Shown piece after piece: positions 7,818-17,707 of a DNA stretch of 64,000 nt; positions within the stretch are counted from its first letter, which is position 1; the number at the start of each line of letters is the position of its first letter. The notes under the pieces are model-generated. The model was not told the origin of the DNA, did no database searches, and saw nothing but the letters and a program-made list of their open reading frames with translations. A program made the position numbers and the translations under genes. The DNA lies in the NCBI GenBank assembly GCA_049366715.1, contig JBMNCQ010000054.1, forward strand, positions 186,001-250,000. Direction: 5' to 3'. Origin of the DNA: JBMNCQ01 sp049366715. Lineage in GTDB: Bacteria > Bacillota > Peptococcia > Peptococcales > BICA1-8.

Positions 7818-9650
7818 ATGGGTAAAGTTATCGGCATTGACTTAGGAACAACAAATTCCTGTGTAGCAGTAATGGAAGGTGGAGAATCTGTAGTTATACC
7901 TAATGCGGAAGGCAATAGAACCACACCATCGGTAGTAGGTTTTTCTAAAACCGGTGAACGTTTAGTCGGACAGGTCGCCAAGCGTCAGGCCATCACCAAT
8001 CCGGACAGAACAGTTATTTCTATCAAAAGACATATGGGTACTGATTATAAAGTGAAAATTGATGATAAATCTTATACTCCTCAGGAAATATCCGCTATCA
8101 TCCTGCAAAAGCTAAAAGCCGATGCAGAGAGCTATCTCGGCGAAAAAGTAACCCAGGCAGTTATTACGGTACCTGCATACTTTACCGATAGTCAACGGCA
8201 GGCGACAAAAGATGCCGGAAAAATAGCCGGCTTAGAGGTTTTGAGAATTATCAACGAACCAACTGCCGCAGCTTTAGCATACGGTATAGATAAAGAGGAA
8301 GATCAAACCATTCTGGTTTATGACCTGGGTGGCGGAACATTTGACGTATCAATCCTGGAACTGGGGGACGGAGTATTTGAGGTAAAGGCCACCAGCGGTA
8401 ATAACCGTTTAGGCGGGGACGACTTCGATGAAAGAATCATGGATTGGATGGTTCAGGAGTTCAAAAAACAAATCGGAGTAGATTTAGCAAAGGATAAGAT
8501 GGCTATGCAGCGTTTAAAAGAAGCTGCTGAAAAAGCTAAACATGAACTATCTTCAGTTACCACAACTAATATTAATCTGCCCTTTATTACGGCAACTGCT
8601 GAAGGTCCGCAGCATTTAGATTTAAATTTAAGCCGGGCCAAATTTGAAGAACTGATCGCAGACTTGATTGAAAAAACCATGGGACCGACCAGGCAGGCTT
8701 TGTCTGATGCAGGCCTCTCTCCCAAAGATATTGATAAAGTAATATTGGTAGGCGGTTCTACCAGAGTTCCTGCTGTTCAGGAAGGGATTAAAAAAATATT
8801 AGGCAAAGAACCCCATAAAGGTGTTAACCCTGATGAATGTGTCGCTATCGGGGCTGCTATTCAAGCGGGTGTTTTGGCCGGAGAAGTTAAAGATGTTTTA
8901 CTATTGGATGTTACCCCGCTGTCCTTAGGTATTGAGACTTTAGGCGGTGTTTTTACCAAGCTGATTGAACGTAATACCACAATTCCTACTTCTAAGAGCC
9001 AGATTTTTTCAACTGCAGCTGATAATCAGACTTCGGTGGAAATCCATGTTTTACAAGGTGAGCGGGAAATGGCGTCATATAATAAGACTCTGGGACGTTT
9101 TCAATTAACAGGCATTCCTCCGGCTCCAAGAGGAGTTCCTCAGATCGAAGTAAAATTTGACATAGATGCGAATGGTATTGTTAACGTATCTGCGAAGGAT
9201 CTGGGTACAGGTAAAGAACAAAATATCACCATTCAATCTTCCAGCGGATTATCCGATACGGAAATTGAAAAAATGGTTAAAGAGGCTGAGGCTAACGCTG
9301 ATGCCGATAAGAAACATAAAGAAGAGGTTGAAACCAGAAATCAGGGTGATTCTTTAGTTTATCAAACTGAAAAAACTTTGCAAGAAGCCGGTGATAAAGT
9401 AGAGGCGGCAGAAAAAGAAGCTATCGAAAAAGCAAAAGATGAACTTAAAACTGCCTTGGAAAGCAATAATACCGAAGAAATTAAGGCAAAATCTGAAAAG
9501 TTAACCGAGGTACTCTACAAACTTACTTCTAAAATGTATGAGCAGGCTAATCCTCAGGGACAGGATGCACCGGGTCCGGAGGCCGAAGAAAGTAAAAAAG
9601 ATGATGTCGTAGATGCCGAATTTGAAGAAGTGGATGACGATAAGAAATAA
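7818..9650 (+). CDS. dnaK: Hsp70 chaperone DnaK
   Basis: 610 residues, normal for Firmicutes DnaK. Visible motifs are IGIDLGTTNSCVAVMEGG (phosphate 1), VYDLGGGTFDVSILELGDG (phosphate 2) and VGGSTRVP (adenosine), followed by the substrate-binding beta-sandwich and helical lid and the acidic C-terminus ending EFEEVDDDKK. It binds exposed hydrophobic peptides in an ATP cycle with DnaJ and GrpE. TAGGAGGT lies before the ATG. The short AT-rich spacer after grpE (83 bp) shows no clear terminator. Confidence 0.98.
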   Translation: MGKVIGIDLGTTNSCVAVMEGGESVVIPNAEGNRTTPSVVGFSKTGERLVGQVAKRQAITNPDRTVISIKRHMGTDYKVKIDDKSYTPQEISAIILQKLKADAESYLGEKVTQAVITVPAYFTDSQRQATKDAGKIAGLEVLRIINEPTAAALAYGIDKEEDQTILVYDLGGGTFDVSILELGDGVFEVKATSGNNRLGGDDFDERIMDWMVQEFKKQIGVDLAKDKMAMQRLKEAAEKAKHELSSVTTTNINLPFITATAEGPQHLDLNLSRAKFEELIADLIEKTMGPTRQALSDAGLSPKDIDKVILVGGSTRVPAVQEGIKKILGKEPHKGVNPDECVAIGAAIQAGVLAGEVKDVLLLDVTPLSLGIETLGGVFTKLIERNTTIPTSKSQIFSTAADNQTSVEIHVLQGEREMASYNKTLGRFQLTGIPPAPRGVPQIEVKFDIDANGIVNVSAKDLGTGKEQNITIQSSSGLSDTEIEKMVKEAEANADADKKHKEEVETRNQGDSLVYQTEKTLQEAGDKVEAAEKEAIEKAKDELKTALESNNTEEIKAKSEKLTEVLYKLTSKMYEQANPQGQDAPGPEAEESKKDDVVDAEFEEVDDDKK

Positions 9651-9688
9651 ATTTAGTGGCCGGTTGCTGATTTATAACCTTTAAAAAG

Positions 9689-9720
9689 AAAATTGGCAGG
9701 GGAAAACCCTGTCCAATTTT
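9689..9720 (+). terminator. Hairpin in the dnaK-dnaJ spacer
   Basis: AAAATTGG pairs with CCAATTTT, extended inward by CAGGG/CCCTG around a GAAAA loop with one bulged base. Only four T follow the stem, so it may attenuate or protect the dnaK message rather than stop transcription fully. Confidence 0.6.
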
Positions 9721-9797
9721 CCTGTTTGTACCATATTTTTAATGACTATGAATGATCAACTATGAACCATTAACTTAGAGAATGGAGGTGAACCGGG

Positions 9798-10943
9798 ATG
9801 GCTAATAAGCGTGACTATTATGAGGTGTTAGGGGTAAGTAAAGAGGCCGGTGAGGCTGAGATCAAAAAGGCTTATCGGAAGCTAGCCCGGCAGTATCACC
9901 CTGATGTAAATCCAGGAGATAAAGAGGCGGAAGCGAAGTTTAAAGAAGCGAAAGAAGCTTATGAAGTTTTGTCAAATCCGGAAACGAAAGCCCGTTATGA
10001 TCAATTCGGGCATGCCGGTTTTGAGCAAAACGGCTTTGGCGGATATGGTGCTCAGGATTTCGGCGGTTTCGGTGATATTTTCGATATGTTTTTCGGCGGG
10101 GGTTTTGGAGGCGGCCAAACCCGCAAAGGGCCTAGAAAAGGTTCTGATTTAAGATATGATCTTACCATTGAATTTGAAGAGGCAACCTTTGGAGCTGAAA
10201 AGACCATCACGATTCCCCGCTGGGAATCGTGCGCAGAGTGTCAGGGCACGGGGGCCAGGAAAGGTTCTCATCCGGAGACATGCCCCAGATGTAAAGGTAC
10301 CGGGCAGGTAGCCCATACCCAAAGAACACCTTTGGGTCATTTCCAAACGATCCGGACTTGCCCGGAGTGTGAAGGGGAAGGTAAAGTCATTAAAAACCCT
10401 TGTCCGCACTGCAAAGGGAAGGGTAAGGTTAGAAAGAATAAGAAGGTCCAAATTAAAATCCCGGCGGGAGTTGATACCGGCTCACGTTTACGTATGGCCG
10501 GTGAGGGTGAAGCAGGTGAATTAGGCGGACCTCCGGGAGATTTATATATTTTCATTACGGTCAAACCCCACAAGTATTTTATGAGACATGAAGACGATAT
10601 TTACTATGAACTTCCGATTAATTTTATGCAGGCTGCGCTGGGAGATGAAATCGAAATACCCACTATAGAGGGAAAAGTTAAGTTTAAGGTTCCCGAAGGA
10701 GTTCAAACAGATACTGTTTTCCGCCTCAAAGGCAAGGGAATCAAAAACGTGCAGGGTTATGGAAAAGGTGATATGCATGTTAAAGTCAAAGTTGTTACAC
10801 CGCAGAACCTGACCAGAGAGCAAAAAGAATTATTAAATAAATTTGGTACAACTTTGGGCGAAGAACAGCATAAGGTCGAGACCAGTGAAGAGGCGGCCAA
10901 GGAAAAAAGTTTTTTTGAGCGGGTAAAAGATGCCTTTAAATAG
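9798..10943 (+). CDS. dnaJ: Hsp40 co-chaperone DnaJ
   Basis: 381 residues with all canonical parts: J domain (1-70) with the HPD triplet in YHPDVNPGD, a glycine/phenylalanine-rich linker (about 75-110), four CxxCxGxG zinc repeats (CAECQGTG, CPRCKGTG, CPECEGEG, CPHCKGKG) and two C-terminal beta-barrel domains. It delivers substrates to DnaK and stimulates its ATPase. AATGGAGGTGA precedes the ATG. It is separated from dnaK by a hairpin and an ACTATGAA-type repeat spacer. Confidence 0.98.
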   Translation: MANKRDYYEVLGVSKEAGEAEIKKAYRKLARQYHPDVNPGDKEAEAKFKEAKEAYEVLSNPETKARYDQFGHAGFEQNGFGGYGAQDFGGFGDIFDMFFGGGFGGGQTRKGPRKGSDLRYDLTIEFEEATFGAEKTITIPRWESCAECQGTGARKGSHPETCPRCKGTGQVAHTQRTPLGHFQTIRTCPECEGEGKVIKNPCPHCKGKGKVRKNKKVQIKIPAGVDTGSRLRMAGEGEAGELGGPPGDLYIFITVKPHKYFMRHEDDIYYELPINFMQAALGDEIEIPTIEGKVKFKVPEGVQTDTVFRLKGKGIKNVQGYGKGDMHVKVKVVTPQNLTREQKELLNKFGTTLGEEQHKVETSEEAAKEKSFFERVKDAFK

Positions 10944-10964
10944 AGGCTAAGGAGATATAAAGTT

Positions 10965-11906
10965 ATGAATTGGTTAGAGGTAAAGATAAAGACTGAACAG
11001 GAGGCTGTTGAAGGTATCGCCAATATTTTTCATGAGTTGGGAGCTGGGGGTGTCGTAATCGAAGACCCCCAGCTAATTGCTATGTACGCCCGGCGGGGAG
11101 AATGGGATGATCATGAATTTTCTGAAGAAATATTAAATCAAGAAGCGGTTCTTGTTAAAGGATATTTACCTATGGACGATTTTTTGATTACGAAGATAGA
11201 AGAACTTAAACAAGAGCTGTCATATCTCCAAATTCGCCTGAATAATATCCCCATAGAGTTTAATGTTTCCGAAGTTCAGGAAGAAGACTGGGCCAATTCC
11301 TGGAAAGCTTATTTTAAACCGGAAAAAATCGGAGAAAAAACAGTCATTAAACCGTCCTGGGAAGATTATACTGCCCGGGAGGGAGAAATAATAATTGAAC
11401 TGGACCCGGGAATGGCTTTTGGTACCGGAAATCATGCTACTACAGCTTTATGCATCAAAATGCTGGAGAAATACCTTAAAAGGGATATGGATGTATTTGA
11501 TGTTGGCACCGGCAGCGGAATACTGAGTATTGTAGCGGCTAAGCTGGGGGCTAAATCCGTTCAAGCTTTAGATTATGATACCGTTGCCGTTGAAGCAGCC
11601 GCAAGTAATGTTCTGATGAATAAACATAGTGAAATTATCACGGTGACCCGCAGTGATTTACTGGATCATGCCTTCGGCAAGGCCGATCTGATCGTAGCGA
11701 ATATCGTTGCGGATATTATACTCAGATTGATTCCTGCGGTGCCTGAGAAAATATCCGAACAAGGGATTTTTATTACTTCGGGAATAATAGATGAGCGTAA
11801 AGATGACGTACTTAAAGTACTTAAACAGCACAATTTTGACATAATCGAAGTAGGAGAAGAAAACGGCTGGGTAGCTATTGCAGCCAGCCCCAAAGTGAGG
11901 GAGTAA
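10965..11906 (+). CDS. prmA: Ribosomal protein L11 methyltransferase PrmA
   Basis: 313 residues. The N-terminal substrate-recognition domain is followed by a class I methyltransferase fold with ELDPGMAFGTGNHATT and the SAM motif DVGTGSGILSIVAAKLGA, both diagnostic for PrmA. It trimethylates ribosomal protein L11. It lies 21 bp after dnaJ with AAGGAGATA upstream of the ATG, the usual dnaJ-prmA-rsmE arrangement of Firmicutes. Confidence 0.96.
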   Translation: MNWLEVKIKTEQEAVEGIANIFHELGAGGVVIEDPQLIAMYARRGEWDDHEFSEEILNQEAVLVKGYLPMDDFLITKIEELKQELSYLQIRLNNIPIEFNVSEVQEEDWANSWKAYFKPEKIGEKTVIKPSWEDYTAREGEIIIELDPGMAFGTGNHATTALCIKMLEKYLKRDMDVFDVGTGSGILSIVAAKLGAKSVQALDYDTVAVEAAASNVLMNKHSEIITVTRSDLLDHAFGKADLIVANIVADIILRLIPAVPEKISEQGIFITSGIIDERKDDVLKVLKQHNFDIIEVGEENGWVAIAASPKVRE

Positions 11907-11929
11907 TTAAAAGGTAGAGGTAAGGGTGA

Positions 11930-12110
11930 CTATCTATGGTGTGATAGTACCTGGAACAGATATCCAAGAAACTGTGCTCTCTGTTTTCTGTACTCTGTAC
12001 TCTGTACTCTGTCCTCTGTCTTAAAATAATTGAACAAGCAGTACTATAAACTATGATCTATGTTCCGGCTTACCAGTCACCAGTAACTAATTACCAATCA
12101 CTTGCCCCAT
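11930..12110. repeat. Simple-sequence repeats in the prmA-rsmE spacer
   Basis: The spacer contains repeated CTCTGT/CTGTACT words (three CTGTACT in a row near 11990-12010), then CTATAAACTATGATCTATG and ACCAGTCACCAGTAACTAATTACC. These share words with the spacers before lepA, the chaperonin and dnaJ. A block with GGTAGAGGT...TACCTGGAACAG resembles one at 5346-5390. Confidence 0.6.
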
Positions 12111-12131
12111 AAATTCACAGGAGAGTTAAAC

Positions 12132-12872
12132 ATGCGGCGTTTTTTTGTGTCACCGGAGGAAATTAAGGACAATAAAATATATCTGCAAGGTACCGACGCC
12201 CGTCATCTTTCCCAGGTGTTAAGGATCAAAGCCGGGGAAAAAATCATTGCCATCGACGGGACAGGCTCAGAATATCAGGTGCAGCTGACCATGATTTCCG
12301 ATAGCCTGGCCGAGGGGATCATTACAGGTGTAACTTCATCTGCCCGGGATGCCGGGATAGATGTCACCCTTGTTCAGGGTATTCCCAAGGGCGATAAAAT
12401 GGAGTTAATCATCCAAAAATGTACTGAACTGGGCGTTAAGAGAATCGTGCCTGTGGTAACGGAGAGAACAATAGTAAAGCTGGATGAGGGCAAAAAGGAA
12501 AAACGCCGGGACAGATGGCAGAAAATTGCCCGGGAAGCCAGCAAGCAATGTAAAAGGGGCACCGTACCGGAAATTACGGCGATTTGCACTTGGGAAGAGT
12601 ATTTAGGTTTCCTTGATCGTTCCGAAGAAGTTCTGGTTTTATGGGAAGATGAGGCTGCAATAGGTCTGAAGGGATACTTGACTGAAAAATTAAAACCGGA
12701 CGCAATTACATTAATTATCGGTCCTGAAGGCGGACTATCTTTAGATGAAGTAAATAAGCTGGCTGGAAGAGGAGCGCAGACTGTTTCCCTTGGCCCGAGA
12801 ATTTTGCGGACAGAGACGGCAGGATTTGCGGCATTGATTATGGTTTTATATGAATTCGGTGATTTGGGGTGA
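12132..12872 (+). CDS. rsmE: 16S rRNA m3U1498 methyltransferase RsmE
   Basis: 246 residues from the ATG at 12132, with AGGAGAG at 12119-12125; an in-frame TTG at 12102 has no such site. An N-terminal PUA-like domain is followed by a SPOUT methyltransferase domain with the knot motifs TLIIGPEGGLSLDEV and SLGPRILRTETAGFAAL. It methylates U1498 in the decoding region of 16S rRNA. Its stop overlaps the possible GTG start of mtaB. Confidence 0.95.
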   Translation: MRRFFVSPEEIKDNKIYLQGTDARHLSQVLRIKAGEKIIAIDGTGSEYQVQLTMISDSLAEGIITGVTSSARDAGIDVTLVQGIPKGDKMELIIQKCTELGVKRIVPVVTERTIVKLDEGKKEKRRDRWQKIAREASKQCKRGTVPEITAICTWEEYLGFLDRSEEVLVLWEDEAAIGLKGYLTEKLKPDAITLIIGPEGGLSLDEVNKLAGRGAQTVSLGPRILRTETAGFAALIMVLYEFGDLG

Positions 12873-12877
12873 TAATT

Positions 12878-14191
12878 TTGGCAGGTCCCACGGTTGCCTT
12901 CTATACCCTAGGGTGTAAAGTAAACCAAAATGAAACGGAAGCATTGGCCGCGTTATTTAAGGAACATGCATATGAAGTTGTTGATTTCACTGCACAAGCA
13001 GATATATATCTTATAAATACCTGTACGGTAACCCATTTAGGGGATCGTAAATCCCGGCAGATCATACGCCGGGCAATCAATACGAATCCTGAAGCCCTCG
13101 TTGTTGTAACCGGCTGTTATGCTCAGACATCGCCCGGGGAAATAGAAAAGATTCCGGGGGTTGATCTAATTATCGGTACCAGTGACCGGGCGAGGATTGT
13201 GGAGTTGATTGAGGACTGTCAAAAGGGGCCGGAGCCTGCGACTTATGTCGGGAATATCCTAAAAGCCAAAGATTTCGAAGAACTGCCTGCCGACAGGCTG
13301 ATTAACAGGACCCGGGCTTATCTAAAGGTTCAGGAAGGTTGTGAGCAGTTTTGCACCTATTGTATTATTCCCTATGCCCGCGGTCCTTCCCGCAGCCGTA
13401 GTGTGGAAAATACTTTGCAGGAAGCAAATAAATTAGTCGCGGCAGGTTTTAAAGAGATTATTCTGACAGGAATTCATTTAGGAGCTTATGGCAGGGATTT
13501 AGCGGGCGATGTTGATTTGGTATATCTCTGCCGGGAAATCCTGACGCAAACCGGCATTGAACGCTTAAGATTAAGCTCCATTGAGCCTACGGAAATTCAT
13601 GATGAACTTATCTTACTGATTAAAGAAAATTCCCGTCTCTGCCGTCACCTGCACATTCCCTTGCAAAACGGTGACGATGAAATACTAAAAAAAATGCGGA
13701 GACCTTATACAACCGAGGATTATCGCCAAATCATCAGTAAAATACGCGGAATGATACCGGAGATCGGCATTACTTCCGATATCATGGTTGGATTTCCCGG
13801 TGAGACGGATGTCAATTTCCGGAATAGCCTGGGATTTGTGAAAGACATATCCTTTAGCGGCCTGCATGTCTTCAAATATTCACCGCGGAAGGGTACACCC
13901 GCCAGTAAATTTACCGAGCAGGTTTCTTCTCCGGTGAAGGAACAGAGAAGTAAGGCCATGATTCAAGCCGGTGCAGACGGGTTAAAGCAATTTGCCGGCA
14001 GATACCTCGGCAAAACCCGCAAAGTATTGATTGAAACTTCCTGGCCGGAAGGAGGCTGGGAAGGGCATACGGATAATTATCTGCGGGTGGTTTTTACAGG
14101 GAATGCGCAAAAAGGAGAAATTGTTCCGGTAAGGTTAAAGCAGTTCAAAAAAAATTATGTGCGGGGAATATTAGATGAAAGAAGGAACTAA
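12878..14191 (+). CDS. mtaB: tRNA threonylcarbamoyladenosine methylthiotransferase MtaB
   Basis: 437 residues from the TTG at 12878. That start leaves GGGGTG at 12866-12871 as ribosome-binding site; a GTG at 12869 that overlaps the rsmE stop is the alternative. The UPF0004 domain (FYTLGCKVNQNETEA with its cysteines) is followed by the radical SAM motif CEQFCTYCIIPYARG (C-x3-C-x2-C) and a C-terminal TRAM domain. The two-cluster enzyme adds the methylthio group to t6A37 of tRNAs decoding ANN codons. Order rsmE-mtaB is conserved in Firmicutes. Confidence 0.94.
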   Translation: MAGPTVAFYTLGCKVNQNETEALAALFKEHAYEVVDFTAQADIYLINTCTVTHLGDRKSRQIIRRAINTNPEALVVVTGCYAQTSPGEIEKIPGVDLIIGTSDRARIVELIEDCQKGPEPATYVGNILKAKDFEELPADRLINRTRAYLKVQEGCEQFCTYCIIPYARGPSRSRSVENTLQEANKLVAAGFKEIILTGIHLGAYGRDLAGDVDLVYLCREILTQTGIERLRLSSIEPTEIHDELILLIKENSRLCRHLHIPLQNGDDEILKKMRRPYTTEDYRQIISKIRGMIPEIGITSDIMVGFPGETDVNFRNSLGFVKDISFSGLHVFKYSPRKGTPASKFTEQVSSPVKEQRSKAMIQAGADGLKQFAGRYLGKTRKVLIETSWPEGGWEGHTDNYLRVVFTGNAQKGEIVPVRLKQFKKNYVRGILDERRN

Positions 14192-14381
14192 AACTTCTGT
14201 GTAGAAGTTTATCAGGGATAGAAATAACATTTCGTTATTCTCCAAGAGTATATTAATAATAGGTGAATGTGTTAAAAACTTGCATTTTATACCATAAGCC
14301 TACACACCGACAAAAATTTCAGCCCAAAAGATTACTTACAACTAGGAATTAGCCACTAGTAACCAATGGGGAGGTGAAAGT

Positions 14382-14726
14382 ATGAGTGAATGCATATTTT
14401 GTAAAATTGTCAATAAGGAAATACCTACTCAGATTGTTTATGAAGACGATACAGTAATAGCCTTTAATGACATAGCTCCCCAAGCGCCGGTGCATGTGCT
14501 GGTGATTCCTAAGAAACATGTAGCTGATATCACTTCTTTAGAAGAAACAGAGTTACCTTTGCTTGCCCATATTTTTAAAATACTTAGACAGATCGCTAAA
14601 GAAAAGGGTATTGAGGATGAAGGCTATAGAATAGTAAACAACTGTAAAGACTACGGCGGCCAAACAGTGGGACATCTTCATTTCCATTTATTAGGCGGCC
14701 GGCAGATGCAGTGGCCTCCAGGTTAA
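14382..14726 (+). CDS. HIT family nucleotide-binding protein (HinT-like)
   Basis: 114 residues, typical of HinT purine nucleoside phosphoramidases. MSECIFCKIVNKEIPT opens the protein and the histidine triad HLHFHLLGG is near the C-terminus. GGGGAGGTGA precedes the ATG. The same gene is found between mtaB and rpsU in many clostridia. The spacer upstream (190 bp) carries one copy of the CACTAGTAACC-type words. Confidence 0.93.
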   Translation: MSECIFCKIVNKEIPTQIVYEDDTVIAFNDIAPQAPVHVLVIPKKHVADITSLEETELPLLAHIFKILRQIAKEKGIEDEGYRIVNNCKDYGGQTVGHLHFHLLGGRQMQWPPG

Positions 14727-14851
14727 TGCTTGATTATGGGTGGATCTTTTAGTATAATAAGCTATGTGTAATTTTTTAAATTCCCTAGTTAAGCTAATCC
14801 CATTTAAATTTGTTTTTTTAGTCAGGGTTAGTAGTGGAGGGAGGGATATTA

Positions 14852-15034
14852 GTGAGCGAGGTATATGTTGGTAAAAATGAAACTCTTGATAGTGCACTTC
14901 GTAGATTTAAAAGGTCATGCCAAAAATCCGGTGTGTTATCAGAGTGCCGTAAGCGTGAGCACTACGAAAAGCCTAGTGTTAAACGCAAGAAAAAATCTGA
15001 AGCGGCCAGAAAGAATAAGAGAAAATTTGGCTAA
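14852..15034 (+). CDS. rpsU: 30S ribosomal protein S21
   Basis: 60 residues from the GTG at 14852, with GGAGGGAGG at 14836-14845; the GTG at 14834 overlaps that site. The sequence begins SEVYVGKNETLDSALRRFKR and ends in the lysine/arginine-rich tail typical of S21. It is followed after 12 bp by yqeY, a conserved pair in Firmicutes. Confidence 0.96.
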   Translation: MSEVYVGKNETLDSALRRFKRSCQKSGVLSECRKREHYEKPSVKRKKKSEAARKNKRKFG

Positions 15035-15046
15035 GGGGGAATTTTG

Positions 15047-15496
15047 ATGTCCCTTAATCAGCGGCTGCTTGATGACATGAAGGGTGCCATGAAAGAACGG
15101 GAAGCAGGGAAGCTTAAACTTTCCGTGATCCGTATGGTGAGGGCCGCAATTAAAAATGTAGAAATTAATTCTCGAAAGGAATTAAATGATGAGGAAATAA
15201 TTGAAGTAATAGCCCGGGAAGTCAAGCAGAGACGTGATAGTATTCCGGAATATGAAAAAGCGAACCGTCAGGATATTGTGGAAAGCTTGCAGGCAGAGAT
15301 AAATATATTATTAGATTATCTTCCCCGGCAGCTAACCGAAGATGACATTAGGGCATTAGTCCGGAATGTGATTGAGGAAGTAGGAGCTGCTTCCTCTCGA
15401 GATATAGGTAAGGTTATGGGTAAATTGATGCCGCAGGTTAAAGGTAAAGCAGACGGCAAATTAGTAAATCAAGTTGTAAATAGTATGCTAAAATAA
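15047..15496 (+). CDS. yqeY: GatB/YqeY domain protein
   Basis: 149 residues from the ATG at 15047, with AAGGGGGAA upstream. All-helical YqeY family, related to the C-terminal tRNA-binding domain of GatB; KLSVIRMVRAAIKNVEI and IGKVMGKLMPQVKGKADG are characteristic. Its exact role is unknown; RNA or tRNA binding is inferred from the GatB relation. It forms a unit with rpsU and ends before a strong hairpin. Confidence 0.93.
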   Translation: MSLNQRLLDDMKGAMKEREAGKLKLSVIRMVRAAIKNVEINSRKELNDEEIIEVIAREVKQRRDSIPEYEKANRQDIVESLQAEINILLDYLPRQLTEDDIRALVRNVIEEVGAASSRDIGKVMGKLMPQVKGKADGKLVNQVVNSMLK

Positions 15497-15501
15497 TTAC
15501 T

Positions 15502-15527
15502 GAAGGCAGCCTCTCGAGGCTGCCTTC
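15502..15527 (+). terminator. Hairpin after yqeY
   Basis: GAAGGCAGCC and GGCTGCCTTC pair perfectly around TCTCGA. The T-tract is short (TTAAATA), but it closes the rpsU-yqeY unit. Confidence 0.8.
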
Positions 15528-15751
15528 TTAAATAGGTCATAAGCCGGCTGCTATATTCTTTTCTTATCGGGAATTGGAATATAACATTTGTTCCTACTAC
15601 AGGGAAAGGCTTTGAAGAGATCTGGTTAGTTAAGAGGCTGTATGATTTTGTAGCTCTGTAGAGTTGCAACCCGTTAGCAGGACTTTTCAGAATTATTAGA
15701 AAAAGGTAAAGTTATATGGTATAATTTACTAAGATGCGGGGGTGATTTGAC

Positions 15752-17707
15752 GTGGGGTTCAATCAAGTATGGGTTCAAGAAACGGAGACAATCCAAGCTC
15801 TTATCAAAGCCGAGTCCAACAAAAATAAACCTTATATCTTAAACGGCTGGAAAAGGTGCATCAGCCTGGGAGTTAATCCTTACCAGGGAAAATGCCCGAT
15901 GGTGTTAAAAGGGGAAAAGCTGAATGAGTTACTGCGGGAAAATCAGGAACTTATCAGCTTTGCCAAACCGTTTATGGAAGATTTGTATTCCTTTGTGAAG
16001 GGCTCCGGATTTGTTGTTGTGCTGGCTGACAAAAAGGCCAGGGTTTTAGAAGTACTCGGTGATGCCGAGATATTGTCGGATTCGGCCCAACAATTGAATT
16101 TTATCAAAGGTGCTTTGTGGGATGAACAGTATGTGGGCAACACGGCTATCAATACTTCGCTGACAGAAGACAAACCTGTACAGGTTTGTCTTCTGCATAG
16201 GGAATGGGCTTGTTCGGCTGCTCCCATAAAAAGTAATGGAGAAAGTATCGGGGTTTTAAATGTCAGCGGGTATCAGAATATGGTATATCCCCATACCCTG
16301 GGGATGGTTATGGCCGCTGCCCGGACAATTGAGACGAAAATGGCGGCAGAGATGGCTGCCAGGGAATTGCAGCTTAAAAATAAGTATCAAAATGCTATTG
16401 TGGAATCTATGTCCGACGGACTTTTAACCATTGACAGTAAAGGATATGTGACTTATTTAAATCAGATAGGCGCAGATATTCTGAATGTTGAATCCGGAGT
16501 TTCAATCGGCCGGCACGTCTCTCAATTGGTGGATTTTAAGCCGATAGTGCTGGAAGTGCTCAATACCGGGCAGGGATATATCGATAAAGAGTTTATAATT
16601 ACCAATAATCATGGGATAAAGATGCGTTTCATCAAAACTGCTGTTCTGATCCGCGATGAAAACGGTAATATTACCGGTGTAGTAGATACCTTTAGAAAAA
16701 TTAACAGGGTGCAAAAGATGGTTAATGAGATAGTAGGGGCCCAGGCTAATTTTTCTTTTGAGAATATAATCGGCAGCAGCGCGATTTTTAATGAGAGTAT
16801 CAGACTGGCTAAAATTGCTGCGAAAAGTTCTTCCAACGTTTTAATCCAAGGAGAAAGCGGAACGGGAAAAGAGTTGTTTGCCCAGGCAATTCATAAGACC
16901 AGCGGCAGAAAAGAGCAGCCTTTTGTAACGATTAACTGTGCTGCTATTCCCCGGGAATTAATTGAAAGTGAGCTTTTTGGCTATGAAGGGGGGGCTTTCA
17001 CCGGAGCTTTGAAAAACGGCCGCCCCGGAAAATTTGAACTGGCTAACGGCGGAACTATTTTCCTGGATGAAATAGGTGATATGCCTTTAGACATGCAGGT
17101 TAAGCTTCTGCGTGTTCTGCAGGAGAAGAAAATAACCCGAATCGGCGGTACAAGCATCTTTGATATTGATGTACGGATTATTGCAGCTACAAATAAAAAT
17201 CTTTTAGAGGAATGTGCCCAGGATAATTTCCGCCGGGATTTATTCTATCGTTTAAATGTTCTCAATATTAATATCCCTCCCTTGCGGGAGAGAGTAAGCG
17301 ACATTAAAGAGCTGGCCATGTATTTAATACATAAGATAAATAAAAAGCTGGACAAAAATGTAGAAAAAATATCTGAGCGGGCTTTAAAGTATTTAATTAA
17401 CTACAACTGGCCGGGTAATGTCCGGGAATTGGAAAATGTTATTGAAAGAGCGATTAATATTTCCCGGACCAGGCAGATAAATGCAGGGGATTTGCCTTTG
17501 AGTATATTAAGAGAGCGGGAAGAGCAAAAAGCTGATTTTGTGTCTCCGGAGATCGTGAAGATTGAAAGCATCGAAGATTTAGAAAAGAAAGCGATAAAAA
17601 AAGCCCTGGAGATAATGGGAGGCAATATCAGCCAGGCGGCCGGGGTGTTAAAAGTCAGCAGAAATACCCTGTACAATAAAATAAAAAAATATGCCCTGGA
17701 CGTATGA
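15752..17707 (+). CDS. acoR: Sigma-54-dependent activator, AcoR-like
   Basis: 651 residues. A GAF-type sensory region (about residues 60-200) and a PAS domain (about 210-320) precede the AAA+ sigma-54 interaction domain. That domain has Walker A GESGTGKE, the sigma-54 contact loop GAFTGA and Walker B GGTIFLDEIGD. A Fis-type helix-turn-helix ends the protein (GGNISQAAGVLKVSRNTLYNKIKK). The GTG at 15752 has GGGGGTGA upstream. It faces the same way as the dehydrogenase operon, with a terminator and a -24/-12 promoter between, so it very likely activates that operon. The ligand (acetoin or a related compound) is inferred from context. Confidence 0.9.
   Translation: MGFNQVWVQETETIQALIKAESNKNKPYILNGWKRCISLGVNPYQGKCPMVLKGEKLNELLRENQELISFAKPFMEDLYSFVKGSGFVVVLADKKARVLEVLGDAEILSDSAQQLNFIKGALWDEQYVGNTAINTSLTEDKPVQVCLLHREWACSAAPIKSNGESIGVLNVSGYQNMVYPHTLGMVMAAARTIETKMAAEMAARELQLKNKYQNAIVESMSDGLLTIDSKGYVTYLNQIGADILNVESGVSIGRHVSQLVDFKPIVLEVLNTGQGYIDKEFIITNNHGIKMRFIKTAVLIRDENGNITGVVDTFRKINRVQKMVNEIVGAQANFSFENIIGSSAIFNESIRLAKIAAKSSSNVLIQGESGTGKELFAQAIHKTSGRKEQPFVTINCAAIPRELIESELFGYEGGAFTGALKNGRPGKFELANGGTIFLDEIGDMPLDMQVKLLRVLQEKKITRIGGTSIFDIDVRIIAATNKNLLEECAQDNFRRDLFYRLNVLNINIPPLRERVSDIKELAMYLIHKINKKLDKNVEKISERALKYLINYNWPGNVRELENVIERAINISRTRQINAGDLPLSILREREEQKADFVSPEIVKIESIEDLEKKAIKKALEIMGGNISQAAGVLKVSRNTLYNKIKKYALDV

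Noticed and set aside
14865..15047. 60-residue frame overlapping rpsU
   Set aside because: It is the +1 frame of rpsU; the S21 sequence in the other frame is unmistakable.
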